The notes: a model not told the origin generated them from the sequence alone. Numbered from the stretch's first letter, positions 34,704 to 44,350 are shown. The stretch is 64,000 nucleotides of DNA from Cohnella herbarum (GCF_012849095.1 NZ_CP051680.1:1426001-1490000), one strand, 5' to 3'. Numbers and translations: made by a program.

Positions 34704-35876
34704 CTACTTCTCCTTATAACCGAATGGCGTACCGACATTCAGGCCCGTGCTCAAGACTTCGACGTCCACGTGGATATCGAATCTGCAACGGGAGATAATC
34801 TCGTCCCAACTCGGTTCTAGTGTTTTCCATTGCTTCGGGTTTTTCCTGTAAATCCGATTGCCGATTCCAACCAAGTCCGCTTTCCGGTGTTCGAATATCG
34901 AGATGGCGTGATGTAGGCGCCGCTGCACCTGCTCGGCGATTTTCTCCTCGAATAGCTCCGCGTCCTCGACCGACTTCAAGCGTGAGCACTTGAGTTCTCC
35001 GATCGTCCCTTTGATTTCGATGCGCACGTCGACCGACACGGAGTCGCCATGCACGTGCGGAATCAATCGGCTGCGGAAAAAGATCACTTCGATCGATTCC
35101 ATCCGGCGATCCATCCCTTCCGCGTTGCCGATGCACGGAAATTCCAGCACGCCGCTCTCGTATTTGTCGACGAGCATCAGATAGGCTTCCGTGTCTTTCC
35201 CGCGCAGCGCGTCGACGAGCTTGCTATCTTTCAGAATGGCAATGCCCGATACGACGGCCTCTTTCCCGGAATCGGTTATGCGGATTAACGGAATGTCCGA
35301 CGTTTTGGAGGGGCTTTTCATTTGGATGGCCAGCTCGTATAGCGGGATTTTAGTCGTTTTTCCGGTGTAGATCGCCCCGTTCGTTTCCATTTTCTTGAAC
35401 TGCTGGCCGATCGTCTGTTCGATGAACGGACGAATGTTCAGAAAGTCCGCCGCCTCTCCTTCCGCGATCAACGGGAGCACGGTTCCCCTCGGCTCGTGGT
35501 CTCTTGAAAAATAGTCGAGGATTTCCCGGATGTTCCTCGATTGAGCCAGCTTCTCTCCGATCAAAATCACGCGCATATGATCCCATTTCGCCTTGCGGCC
35601 GAATTTGAGCGGAACGTCGCGCACCGCTTCGAAGATCGTTTCCGCGCTAGTGACGATATTGATGCCCTTCGCCGTGGACGATTTCGCGCTCCCGCTCATC
35701 TCCGTCTTGTTCGAAGGATTGTAGAAATGGGTCGTTAACCGGATGAGATCGTCCTCGGACGAGTCGATGGCGACCGCCTGAACGTATCCGTACTCGTCGA
35801 GTTCGTTGTTGTCCCAGCAGCCCGAGACCGCGAGCAACGAAAGCGCGAGCGTAAGGGATGCACACCAACGTTTCAA
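34704..35876 (-). CDS. Spore germination lipoprotein, Ger(x)C family
   Basis: 390 residues. Lipobox LLAVSGC followed by WDNNELDEYGYVQAVAID, the hallmark Ger(x)C N-terminus, and the conserved region LSKGK-like APRGTVLPLIAEGEAADFLNIRPFIEQTIG. The C-terminal domain matches GerAC. It is the outer, lipid-anchored subunit of the germinant receptor. ATGA overlap with the A subunit gene. Confidence 0.92.
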   Translation of the reverse strand: MKRWCASLTLALSLLAVSGCWDNNELDEYGYVQAVAIDSSEDDLIRLTTHFYNPSNKTEMSGSAKSSTAKGINIVTSAETIFEAVRDVPLKFGRKAKWDHMRVILIGEKLAQSRNIREILDYFSRDHEPRGTVLPLIAEGEAADFLNIRPFIEQTIGQQFKKMETNGAIYTGKTTKIPLYELAIQMKSPSKTSDIPLIRITDSGKEAVVSGIAILKDSKLVDALRGKDTEAYLMLVDKYESGVLEFPCIGNAEGMDRRMESIEVIFFRSRLIPHVHGDSVSVDVRIEIKGTIGELKCSRLKSVEDAELFEEKIAEQVQRRLHHAISIFEHRKADLVGIGNRIYRKNPKQWKTLEPSWDEIISRCRFDIHVDVEVLSTGLNVGTPFGYKEK

Positions 35877-37405
35877 CGTTCCTTTCCCCTTCCGGCTCTT
35901 CTATGCCTCATTCGGCGATCTCCGGGAGTCTGCGGCAACAGACGTTTCGGAAGAACGAATAAGGCATCCCTAAGGCCTGCGAGATCCAACGGGCTGATGG
36001 AGGCCAAGTAGGGCTGTCCTAACGGACGAAGAACGGCGAGATGAAGATAAATCAGCAAGAAACCGACCATGATCCCGAGACCTCCGAACGTCGCGGCCAA
36101 CAACATCAAAGGGAAACGCAAAATGCGTATCGCTATGGCCATATTGTATTGCGGGAAAGCGAACGACGCGATGCCGGTCAGGGCGACGACAATGACCATG
36201 ACCGGAGAAGCGATCTGCGATTGAATCGCGGCTTGTCCGATCACGAGGGCGCCGACGATGCTGACGGCCGAGCCGATCGGACGTGGAAGCCGGATACCGG
36301 CTTCCCGCAGCAACTCGAAGAAAAACTCCATGATGAGCGCCTCCACGAAAGCCGGAAAAGGAATCCCTTCCCTCGTGTTCAGAATCGCAAGAAGAAGAAC
36401 GGTCGGAATCAATTCGGAATGAAACGTGGACAACGCGATGTAGGTGCTGGGAAGCATCAAGGCGATGATAAAAGCAGCGACCCGCAAGACTCGAATGAGC
36501 GAAGAGAATACGGGCCGGTAATAGTAATCGTCGCTCGCCACGAAAAATTCCATGAAAGTTCCCGGACAGATCAAGATCGACGGGCTGCCGTTTACCAGGG
36601 CGATGATTTTGCCGTCGAGCAGCGCGGCTACGGCCGTATCCGGTCGCTCCGTGTAGCGCGCTAGCGGAAAAGGAGAATATCGGGTTTCCCCTACCCAATC
36701 TTCCAGGTAGGTCGCGTCGAGAATTTCTTCTTGGTCGATTGCCGAGATTCTCTTTTTGAATTCGAGCAGAATTTCCGGTTTAACGTAGCCGTCCAAATAG
36801 CCGTAGGCGATCTTTCGTCTGCTCTCCGCCCCGGCGGTCCGGAACTCGAACTTCAGATTCGAGGATTGGAGCAGATTGCGGATTACGCCGACATTGCGGT
36901 CCAGGCTTTCGATCGTGCTCGCGTGAGAACCTTGGACGCTCGGCTCGTTGATCGGTTCCGAGGTTTGCCTCTGTTCGACGTCCAGGGCGGGATAGGCCAA
37001 CGCCATGTTCCATCCGTCGAACAACACGAGAACTTTGCCTCCCAGGACGGCCTGCGCCGCCTGATCGAACCTCGCGATCAAGTCGGCTCCGGACTCCGAT
37101 ATCCCGTGCCTTTCGTAATGGCGGACGACGTCTTCCACGGTCACGGACTCCGCCGGTCCGAGCCGATGCGCGACAAGGTTCTGCAAGGAGATTCGAAGCT
37201 CGTTCTTGCGGACCGGCTTGACCAACGTGTCGAAGCAGACGGTCAGAGCCTTCTGCTCCATGCGCGGACCGTAGCTCCATCCGCTCATCTCGAGATCCGA
37301 GCAATCGGCGAATCGCTCCGCCAGTTCCCTCGAGTTTTCCTCCAGTTTTATGGACAGAGGCGAAGATGCCGAAGTCTCTTCTCGATCGTCCAGGCTCTTT
37401 CTCAT
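35873..37405 (-). CDS. Spore germination protein, GerAA type
   Basis: 510 residues. A soluble N-terminal domain of about 280 residues is followed by about five helices. Family blocks seen: LDGKIIALVNGSPSILICPGTFMEFF and REGIPFPAFVEALIMEFFFELLREAGIRLPRPIGSAVSIVGALVIGQAA. It forms the oligomeric ion-channel subunit of the receptor. The ATG at 37403-37405 follows GGGGGAGGG. A gerXA-gerXC-small-gerXB operon, probably expressed in the forespore. Confidence 0.93.
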   Translation of the reverse strand: MRKSLDDREETSASSPLSIKLEENSRELAERFADCSDLEMSGWSYGPRMEQKALTVCFDTLVKPVRKNELRISLQNLVAHRLGPAESVTVEDVVRHYERHGISESGADLIARFDQAAQAVLGGKVLVLFDGWNMALAYPALDVEQRQTSEPINEPSVQGSHASTIESLDRNVGVIRNLLQSSNLKFEFRTAGAESRRKIAYGYLDGYVKPEILLEFKKRISAIDQEEILDATYLEDWVGETRYSPFPLARYTERPDTAVAALLDGKIIALVNGSPSILICPGTFMEFFVASDDYYYRPVFSSLIRVLRVAAFIIALMLPSTYIALSTFHSELIPTVLLLAILNTREGIPFPAFVEALIMEFFFELLREAGIRLPRPIGSAVSIVGALVIGQAAIQSQIASPVMVIVVALTGIASFAFPQYNMAIAIRILRFPLMLLAATFGGLGIMVGFLLIYLHLAVLRPLGQPYLASISPLDLAGLRDALFVLPKRLLPQTPGDRRMRHRRAGRGKER

Positions 37406-37554
37406 GCTTCTCCCTCCCCCTTTGGGCGCGACTGGAAACATTCGTTAGGTTTACCAGTTGAGGGAAGGGCTATTCGATTACGAGGGTCAACGGCAAAAAG
37501 ACGCCTCCCCCCGATACTTAGAGGAAAGACGCCTTCCTAGTGTAGCTTATGCGC

Positions 37555-38520
37555 TTAAAATTTGAACGTATCGTCCGTAATCGGAGCGACTTTCGCCACC
37601 GCGTACGTAGACCCTTTTTGCGAGAAGAAATCGTAAGTGGAACCTTCGTTCCTAATCCCGTTCATGACGATCGGGTTCACTTCTTCGTCCGGAAACATCG
37701 TCTCGAAGCCGATGTTCATCAGCGCTTTGTTCGCATTATAACGGATATAGCTTTTCACGTCCGGACTTAATCCGGTTTCCGCATATAAATCATTGGTATA
37801 GTTCAGCTCGTTATGGTACAAGTCCAACAAGAACTCGTAAGCCCAAACCGTCAGCTGCTCTTTTTGCTCCGCGCTAAATTGTTTGAAATGTTGTTGAGCA
37901 AAGAAACCTATAGCTACGCCGTGAATCGATTCGTCCCGTAAAATGAGCGAGATGACCTCCGCGCTATTACGAAGCACGCCTTGGCCTCCCAAGTATAGTG
38001 GAAAGAAGAAGCCCGAGTAGAACAAGAACGACTCCAGCATAACAGAAGCGAACATCGCCTTCCATAGGGTAACCGGTTCGCCTTCTTCGATCGCGAGATA
38101 GACGTCGCTGATCCGTTTGGCTTTGTACTGCAAATACTCGTTCTGCTTTACCCAGTTGAAGATCGTGTCGATCTCGCCGTTCGTACATAATGTCGTGAAA
38201 ATATAAGAGTACGACTTCGCGTGAATGGCTTCGAACGAGGCAAACACCGTGTAGAGCGCCTTTTCTTGCAGATCCGGAGCATGGCGGGCGATCTCGTTCA
38301 TCCCGATATTCGTCTGAATCGTATCTAGCAGCGTAAGGCCGCCGAACACCTTTTTGTACGTATCCTGATGCGCGAAATCCTGCCACTGCTTCAAATCTTT
38401 ACTGACCGCTATCTCTTCGGGAAACCAAATTTGTTTCCACTGTTGATCCCAGAATACCTTCGTCAGCTCTTGTTGGCTTCGATTCCAGTTTACGGCTTCG
38501 AACGCTTTTAGATCGAACAC
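37555..38520 (-). CDS. nrdF: Class Ib ribonucleotide reductase beta subunit
   Basis: 321 residues. NrdF makes the Mn/Fe-tyrosyl radical for the class Ib enzyme. Family text includes AVNWNRSQQELTKVFWDQQWKQIWFPEEIAVSKDL, the helix with ligand Glu/His FASFEAIHAKSYSYIF and LRDESIHGVAIG. The GTG at 38518-38520 is chosen because it has GAGGAG 8 bases upstream and matches NrdF N-termini. The ribosome site and start lie inside the end of nrdE, a 13-base overlap. Confidence 0.93.
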   Translation of the reverse strand: MFDLKAFEAVNWNRSQQELTKVFWDQQWKQIWFPEEIAVSKDLKQWQDFAHQDTYKKVFGGLTLLDTIQTNIGMNEIARHAPDLQEKALYTVFASFEAIHAKSYSYIFTTLCTNGEIDTIFNWVKQNEYLQYKAKRISDVYLAIEEGEPVTLWKAMFASVMLESFLFYSGFFFPLYLGGQGVLRNSAEVISLILRDESIHGVAIGFFAQQHFKQFSAEQKEQLTVWAYEFLLDLYHNELNYTNDLYAETGLSPDVKSYIRYNANKALMNIGFETMFPDEEVNPIVMNGIRNEGSTYDFFSQKGSTYAVAKVAPITDDTFKF

Positions 38521-40601
38521 GACACACACTCCTCGATGGTCTGAAGACGCTGACGCACGTAATACACCGTCTTGATCCCTTTCATCCATGCATAGATATA
38601 AAGACGCGCCAATTGCTCGGTCGTCCATTGATCAGTCACATACAACGTCATCGAAATTCCTTGGTCGATGTGACGCTGCGCGGCCGCGTACAAATCGACC
38701 ATTCGGAATTGATCGATCTCATAGGCTTCCTTGTATAACGCGATGTTATCGTTCGTCAAGAATGGCATCGGATAAATCGTACGGCTGTCGGCATAATCCC
38801 GAATTTCAACCTTCTCCGTGCAAGGAGCGATCGAAGCCGTGCTGTTGCGGATATAGGAAATGCTTCCGGTCGGCGCAATAGCCAGCCGGTACGCGTTGAA
38901 TAATCCGTGTTCCATGACCTGTTCCTTAAGCTCGGCCCACATCTCCGCCGTAATCAACGGGACGTTGCCTAACGCCTTGATGACCTCAACCGGCAGCTCC
39001 TCGTCGGATTTGCTGATATACGCATCGAAATAGCTTCCGTTGGCGTAATCGCTTCGCTCGAAGCCGTAAAATGTTTCATTGCGTTCTTGGGCGATCTGGC
39101 TCGATGCGACCAAGGAGTAATAATTGAGCGCCTCCATGAATGCGTCAATAAAGAGGGCGGATTCTTTCGATCCGTAAGCCAATCCTTGCGAGATCAAATG
39201 TCCGTGCAAGTTCATAACGCCAAGTCCGACGGAATGCATGCTTTTGTTCGCTTTCGAAACGGACGGTACGTTCTTGATATCGGTCATAAGCGACACATTG
39301 GACAACAATCGCATCGACGTGTCGATCAACTGCCCGAAGGATGCCTCACGCGTCGCGTTGTGTATGTCAATTGAACCTAAGTTGCAAGATACGTCCATTC
39401 CGTAATCGTTGTCGGTCCCGTGGTCGTGGATGACGCTGGTTTCTTGAACCTGCAAAATTTCCGTGCACAGGTTCGACATCTTCACCCGGCCTAAATTGCG
39501 CAACGGGTGCTTGTCGTTCACGTGGTCGTCGAACACTTCGAACGGATAGCCCGATTCGAACTGCGCCTTCTTGATTTCCGTATACAATTTACGCGCATTG
39601 ATGCGCTTGATTTTGCGAACGTTAGGGTTGTCCAACAGCTCGTAGTACATCTCGTTAATGCTGAGCTCAGACATCCGTTTGCCGTATTCCTTATATATGT
39701 CGTACGGACTAAACAACACCATATCCTTATCGCGCTTCATCAGCTCGAAGAAAATATTCGGCACGATAATGCCCGTCGAAAGCGTCGCTAGCCGTATCTT
39801 ATCGTCAGCGTTAGGTTTCTTAGCGGAAATAAAGTTCTCGATATCGGCGTGGAAAACGTTCAAGTAGATAACACCGGAGCCATTACGCTGGCCAAGTTGA
39901 TTCGAATAGGAAAAGGAGTTCTCCAGAAGCTTGGCTACCGGCATAACCCCGCTCGCGCGGTTAAGAATGCCCTTGATCGGATCCCCGAGCGGTCGCAGGT
40001 CGGTTAAGTTAACCCCGACACCGCCGCCTAAGCGAGACAGTTCCAGGCAGTATCCGATATTCTGTGAAATACTGTTCATCGAATCGTCCATCGTCAACTT
40101 GAAGCAGCTAACGAGCTCTCCTCGCGCCATCTTGCCGCTATTGAGCGCGGTCGGCGTCGCCGGTTGGTAAGCCGACATCATCGCTTCGACCGCCCGTTCC
40201 GCCAGCCGTTCATCCCCTTGCGCTAAATACAAAGAGATAATAACGATGCGATCCTCGTACTTCTCGAGAATTTCCTCGCCGTCCCGGCTCTTCATCGCAT
40301 AGCTCTCATAAAATTTGCTGGCGCTCATGAACGACGGAAAACGAAATTCGTACGCGTACGCTTTCTCGTATAACCGCTCGATGAACTCCATCGAATATTG
40401 CTTAAGGAAGCCAGCTTCGTAGTACCCTTCGTCCACAAGATACCGAATTTTTTCTTCCGTATCGATAAAATATCGCAACTTTACGTTAACGTGCTCCAGA
40501 AAATAGCGGCGCGTCGCCTCTTTGTCTTTCACGAGATCAAGCTTTCCCGTCCGGCTGTATTGATTAAGAACTTCGTTGTTCAACTTTAGATAAGACTTCA
40601 T
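38508..40601 (-). CDS. nrdE: Class Ib ribonucleotide reductase alpha subunit
   Basis: 697 residues, the usual NrdE length. It has the substrate-site cysteine in ARGELVSCFKL, the catalytic NLCTEIL block, GLGVMNLHGHL, the radical-path PTGSISYIRNSTASIAPC and the C-terminal redox CxxC (EECVSCSI). It reduces NDPs to dNDPs using the NrdF radical and NrdH reductant. ATGA overlap with nrdI. Confidence 0.95.
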   Translation of the reverse strand: MKSYLKLNNEVLNQYSRTGKLDLVKDKEATRRYFLEHVNVKLRYFIDTEEKIRYLVDEGYYEAGFLKQYSMEFIERLYEKAYAYEFRFPSFMSASKFYESYAMKSRDGEEILEKYEDRIVIISLYLAQGDERLAERAVEAMMSAYQPATPTALNSGKMARGELVSCFKLTMDDSMNSISQNIGYCLELSRLGGGVGVNLTDLRPLGDPIKGILNRASGVMPVAKLLENSFSYSNQLGQRNGSGVIYLNVFHADIENFISAKKPNADDKIRLATLSTGIIVPNIFFELMKRDKDMVLFSPYDIYKEYGKRMSELSINEMYYELLDNPNVRKIKRINARKLYTEIKKAQFESGYPFEVFDDHVNDKHPLRNLGRVKMSNLCTEILQVQETSVIHDHGTDNDYGMDVSCNLGSIDIHNATREASFGQLIDTSMRLLSNVSLMTDIKNVPSVSKANKSMHSVGLGVMNLHGHLISQGLAYGSKESALFIDAFMEALNYYSLVASSQIAQERNETFYGFERSDYANGSYFDAYISKSDEELPVEVIKALGNVPLITAEMWAELKEQVMEHGLFNAYRLAIAPTGSISYIRNSTASIAPCTEKVEIRDYADSRTIYPMPFLTNDNIALYKEAYEIDQFRMVDLYAAAQRHIDQGISMTLYVTDQWTTEQLARLYIYAWMKGIKTVYYVRQRLQTIEECVSCSI

Positions 40602-40969
40602 CCGACTCTCTCCTCCCGGAAACCATGCTCGTAATAACGGCGAATCGCCTCGTAATCTTCGGCGAAGCCTCGCAAGTCGATTTTACGGACAAGCGGAACT
40701 TGCCATTGCCGCGCAAGGGCATCGCCGGCCGCCCCGAATACGCGATGGCCGAAGTTGCTGTTTCCGCTTACGATCACTCCTTGGCAATACGCGCCGCACC
40801 GCTCCATAAACTCCTTCACGATTCGCGGAACATCGCCTAGCCCGTCCGTATAGGTGAACAGCAAAAAAGGCTGCGTCAGCTTAACGTCATCGGCGATTTC
40901 GATCGCCGGCAATTGAAGCCGCGAAACGATATAGCGAACGTTTCCCGTACGGCTCGCGAAGGCAATCAT
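40598..40969 (-). CDS. nrdI: NrdI flavodoxin-like protein
   Basis: 123 residues with IAFASRTGNVRYIV (FMN phosphate loop), TYTDGLGDVP and SGNSNFGHRVFGAAGDALA, diagnostic for NrdI. It supplies the oxidant for assembling the Mn(III)2-tyrosyl cofactor of NrdF. It is coupled by ATGA overlaps to nrdH and nrdE. Confidence 0.94.
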   Translation of the reverse strand: MIAFASRTGNVRYIVSRLQLPAIEIADDVKLTQPFLLFTYTDGLGDVPRIVKEFMERCGAYCQGVIVSGNSNFGHRVFGAAGDALARQWQVPLVRKIDLRGFAEDYEAIRRYYEHGFREERVG

Positions 40970-41190
40970 ACGTTCGCTTTCTCCAATTGCTTGACCATGT
41001 CGTTCGTATCGAAAATGAACTCGCCTTCGACCTCCATGACCGGCACGCTCATCGCGCCTGCCGCCACGAGCCTCTCAAACGCTTCCGCGTCATGATCGAC
41101 GTTGATAATCTCGACTTCGACGCCCGCGCGTTGTAATTCTGATTTGATCCACATGCATTTCGGACATACCGTTCTTGTATAAAGCTTCAT
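40966..41190 (-). CDS. nrdH: Glutaredoxin-like NrdH
   Basis: 74 residues. Redox motif Cys9-Pro-Lys-Cys12 (NrdH more often has CVQC or CMQC), MSVPVMEVEGEFIFDTND (cis-Pro and substrate groove). It reduces NrdE. The ATG at 41188-41190 follows GAGGAG; longer in-frame starts lie in the leader terminator. First gene of nrdHIEF, downstream of the riboswitch. Confidence 0.9.
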   Translation of the reverse strand: MKLYTRTVCPKCMWIKSELQRAGVEVEIINVDHDAEAFERLVAAGAMSVPVMEVEGEFIFDTNDMVKQLEKANV

Positions 41191-41220
41191 CTTCTCGTCT
41201 CCTCTAGTCGTATTCGCAAA

Positions 41221-41357
41221 TAAAAAGAACACCCTCGTCTCCGGGGGGTTCTACCGAATCGCGTGGTTATTTTCGGCAACCGAACATGCGCATTCTTCAT
41301 GCCGCAAGCGTTGCCGAAAATCCCGCTATATTCGCTTCATTTCTCAGCCCCCGGAGA
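41221..41357 (-). terminator. Expression platform: leader terminator and antiterminator
   Basis: Terminator: arms at 41252-41245 and 41234-41226 (AGAAC...GTTCT with CCC/GGG inside) followed by TTTTTA, 31 bases before the nrdH ATG. Its 5' arm region (41238-41247) is perfectly complementary over 10 bp to 41348-41357, just after P1, which would form an antiterminator. A 12-bp hairpin (41269-41280 with 41310-41321) lies between. The arrangement fits ligand-induced termination. Confidence 0.8.
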
Positions 41358-41369
41358 AATGCAAACAGC

Positions 41370-41532
41370 GTTTCGGTCTGGCAGGTCCATCTGGCTTCGC
41401 TTCGTCCCGGCGTCCCCTTCCCCTGCCGATTGCACAGTAGATTCGAACGTCCGTCAGCGTTACAGATGCGGGGACTTCGCTAGTATCGCACTAGCTTCCC
41501 TATTAAGCTACCTTAGTGTACCTAGCCGAAAC
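41370..41532 (-). promoter_or_regulatory. Cobalamin riboswitch aptamer
   Basis: On the minus strand the conserved core is present in order: TTAATAGGGAA (41506-41496), a P5 hairpin with CTAG arms, AGTCCCCGCATCTGTAA and the B12 box AGCCAGATGGACCTGCC (near 41397-41381). Closing helix P1 pairs GTTTCGG (41532-41526) with CCGAAAC (41376-41370). This matches the Rfam cobalamin consensus. It sits in the leader of nrdHIEF, so adenosylcobalamin should lower expression of this B12-independent reductase. Confidence 0.93.
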
Positions 41533-41691
41533 AGATATGTAATTGAAGTAAAGCAATTGTAGCACATGCGATTCAATATTCCAAGATACAGTATGTATAG
41601 AGGTATTTGTTGGTACTAACGATCAATATCTAGATGATACAAAATGGCCGTAAAATACGATGAAACCGTGCGTATTGACGAGGTTTAGAGC

Positions 41692-41743
41692 AAAATCAAT
41701 AGAAATAGCCACCGCCTAACGGGTGGCTATTTCTATTGATTTT
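41692..41743. terminator. Long bidirectional terminator
   Basis: A 22-bp perfect stem (41692-41713 with 41722-41743) and an 8-base loop, flanked by A and T runs. It ends the sugar-transport operon on the minus strand. Nothing else was seen between the riboswitch and 41860. Confidence 0.85.
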
Positions 41744-41860
41744 TATTTATGCGAAACCTATATCGATTTCAACTGACCCCCTCATGACCGGAACGTTGTT
41801 GAACGTGAGCTGCGCCCAGCCCGGAATGGAGGCGGAACAACGGAACTTAGTGGTTCGTAT

Positions 41861-43387
41861 TTACTTTTCTTCCGATGCCGCCCATACGTCGAGCTGTTTT
41901 TGTTTCTCGGCGATAATTTTATCGAGTCCCGCCGACTTCAACTTCCCGTTGAAATCGCCCAGCGTCGAAGGATCCAATGTGCCCGTCTCGAGTCCGACCT
42001 TGTATTGGTTGACGACGTTCGTGACCGCCGCCACTTCGTTCTTCACTGAGTTCGAGTCGAACGTAAAGCCTAGCGCCTTGGAGAACGTGGCCGATTTATT
42101 GAAAGCTCTCATCTGCTCCCAGATGTCCGGCGCTGTTCCTTTCCACACGGCCGACAGCGCGTTGTTGCCAATTTCCCATTGGTTGAATTGGTAGCCGGTA
42201 TCCGTGACGCCTTCCGGTGTTTGAATCGTGCCGTCTTCGTTCTTGACGTAGTGCTTGCCCTCTACGCCGTTCGTTAATAGATTCACGATCTCCTTGTCCG
42301 TATACAACAGGTTCATCAGTTGCATCGCCTTATCCGGATCCGAACTGTTATGCGGAATCGAGATCATCATGGATGTCGCGTTCGAAGAGCTGGATACCGG
42401 TTTCGTCAGTCGAACCGCGACCATCTCGTGTCCGTTCAGCCCTGTCTCTTGCTGCTCGAACCCGGGCTTCGTGTTGGAGAAATAGCTGAACGCTTTGCCC
42501 GCTCTGACCAAGCTGCTGTAAGTTTCCAGCGTCGTCGCGGCATCCTGCATGATGTATCCGGCTTGATACCATTTGCGAACCAAAGCGACCGCATCGGCAT
42601 ATTCCTGCGTTTCATAGAGGTTGACGATTTTCGTATCGTTATTCGCGAGCGGCAGCACGCCCATGTTGTCGCCGAGCATATCGATCGAACCGCTCAATAT
42701 ATCGGTGACGATCGGAAGCGCCTGAGACCGTGGAACAAGCGGGGAGATACCCGGTTCCTTGTCCTTGATCGTCTTGAGAATCGATTCCACGTCGGCAAAC
42801 GTCTTGACCGCGGACAAATCGATCCCGTGCTTGTCGACCAGATCCTTGCGCATGATCAATCCGTAATCCGCCGCCGTATCCCGCACGCTAGGTACGCCGT
42901 ATATTTTGCCGTCGATCTTCGTCGCGTTGTAGATGGCCGGCTCCATCGTGTCTTTGATCGTAGGGCCGTATTTTTCGAGTAATTCGTCGAGCGGAAGCAG
43001 TTGACCCTTAGCGACTTGGTTGCTGAAATTAAACATCGTCGACGTTAGCATGAGGTCAAGCGGCTCATTCCCCGCGAGCAGTAAATTGATCTGTTGGTTC
43101 CATGAGCCTGCGTCGATCGGCATCAGTTCAACGGTCGCGTTGATTTTCTCTTTCGCGATGATGTTAATGGCGTCTTGAACCGTTTTGAAGTCTTTCGTGT
43201 TAGATACGCTAAAGTAAGCCATTTTCAAATTCGCCGTCTTCTCGTTGGCTTGCGCCGGGCTTGCCGTCGTTCCCCCTTCCGTTGCCCCGCCGTTCTTGTT
43301 ATTGTCGTTTCCGCAAGCGGCCAACAAGGCCATTAACGCCAACAACGCAGATAGCAGAATCGTAGATGATTTGCGTTTGCTCCACAT
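41861..43387 (-). CDS. Carbohydrate ABC transporter substrate-binding lipoprotein (LplA-like)
   Basis: 508 residues. Lipobox LLAAC after a typical signal peptide, then an extracellular solute-binding fold (NLKMAYFSVSNTKDFKTVQDAINIIAKEKINATVELMPIDAGSWNQQINLLLAGNEPLDLMLTS). Large, roughly 500-residue binding proteins of this kind accompany LplB/YtcP permeases in Paenibacillaceae and bind oligosaccharides. The ATG at 43387 follows AGGGGG. No ATPase gene is present; these systems share the MsmX-type ATPase. Confidence 0.9.
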   Translation of the reverse strand: MWSKRKSSTILLSALLALMALLAACGNDNNKNGGATEGGTTASPAQANEKTANLKMAYFSVSNTKDFKTVQDAINIIAKEKINATVELMPIDAGSWNQQINLLLAGNEPLDLMLTSTMFNFSNQVAKGQLLPLDELLEKYGPTIKDTMEPAIYNATKIDGKIYGVPSVRDTAADYGLIMRKDLVDKHGIDLSAVKTFADVESILKTIKDKEPGISPLVPRSQALPIVTDILSGSIDMLGDNMGVLPLANNDTKIVNLYETQEYADAVALVRKWYQAGYIMQDAATTLETYSSLVRAGKAFSYFSNTKPGFEQQETGLNGHEMVAVRLTKPVSSSSNATSMMISIPHNSSDPDKAMQLMNLLYTDKEIVNLLTNGVEGKHYVKNEDGTIQTPEGVTDTGYQFNQWEIGNNALSAVWKGTAPDIWEQMRAFNKSATFSKALGFTFDSNSVKNEVAAVTNVVNQYKVGLETGTLDPSTLGDFNGKLKSAGLDKIIAEKQKQLDVWAASEEK

Positions 43388-43449
43388 GTTTCGTATCCCC
43401 CTAATGATGGTGTGTATGCCACCGAACCCGGAAGTCCGGATAAAGCCGA

Positions 43450-44331
43450 TCAACCTTTAACGGCTCCGATCGTGAGCCCCTTCACGAAGTATTTCTGGAA
43501 GAACGGGTATATGCAGACAATAGGCAGAATACCGACGACCGCCATGGCCATGCGAACCGCATTCGTCGGCAGCGACGCGGCTTGTCCCTGCGTACTGCCT
43601 AGCGTATTTTGCTGGAGAAACTGAATGTTGCTGAGCATCCGGTTCAACAAGCTTTGGATGCTGAACAGCTTGGCGTCGGTCACGTAGATCAATGCGTTAA
43701 ACCAGTCGTTCCAATAGTTGATCGTTAGCATCAAGCCGATCGTCGCCAAGATCGGCAGCGACAGCGGCAATACGATGCGGTAGAAGATTTTGAATTCCGA
43801 CGCCCCGTCCATGTAGGCCGATTCGATGATCGGAACCGGTATGGAGGTCGAGAAGAACGTCCGGATCAACAGAATGAAAAATCCGTTCGTAAGCAATCCC
43901 GGGATGATCAACGCCATCAACGTGTTTTTCAAGTGGAACAGCTCAGTGTAGACGAGATAAGTCGGTACGAGCCCCCCGTTGAATAACAAAGTGAAAAACA
44001 CGATGAACGAAAGCGATGTTCGAAGCGGCATGTCTTTGCGCGACAACGGATAAGCGAGCAGAGCCGCGATGAGCAGCCCGACGAACGTACCCGTTATGGT
44101 AATGAATACCGTAATGCCGTAAGCTCGTAGCATCGTGGACGCTTCCGTCCAAAGGTAGGCGTAGGCGTCCATGCTGATGCGTTCCGGGAACAACGAATAG
44201 CCGTTGCGAATAATGGAGCTTTCATCCGTGATCGATGACATGAACAGCAGCAGGAACGGAAACAAACAAGCGCAAGCGAGTACGAATAACACGGCGTGAA
44301 CGAAAGTCTGATTCATTTGTATCGATTTCAT
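43450..44331 (-). CDS. Carbohydrate ABC permease, YtcP-like
   Basis: 293 residues and six helices, with the EAA loop YMDGASEFKIFYRIVLPLSLPILATIGL. It has the MalG-like orientation and pairs with the upstream LplB-like permease. The ATG at 44331 follows GAGGGGG. It is 19 bases from the first permease and 62 from the binding protein. Confidence 0.92.
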   Translation of the reverse strand: MKSIQMNQTFVHAVLFVLACACLFPFLLLFMSSITDESSIIRNGYSLFPERISMDAYAYLWTEASTMLRAYGITVFITITGTFVGLLIAALLAYPLSRKDMPLRTSLSFIVFFTLLFNGGLVPTYLVYTELFHLKNTLMALIIPGLLTNGFFILLIRTFFSTSIPVPIIESAYMDGASEFKIFYRIVLPLSLPILATIGLMLTINYWNDWFNALIYVTDAKLFSIQSLLNRMLSNIQFLQQNTLGSTQGQAASLPTNAVRMAMAVVGILPIVCIYPFFQKYFVKGLTIGAVKG

Positions 44332-44350
44332 CTCGGGTCCCCCTCTCTTC

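Noticed and set aside
41263..41562. Plus-strand open frames of 65 and 99 codons
   Set aside because: They coincide with the cobalamin riboswitch leader on the minus strand; structured RNA explains the sequence.
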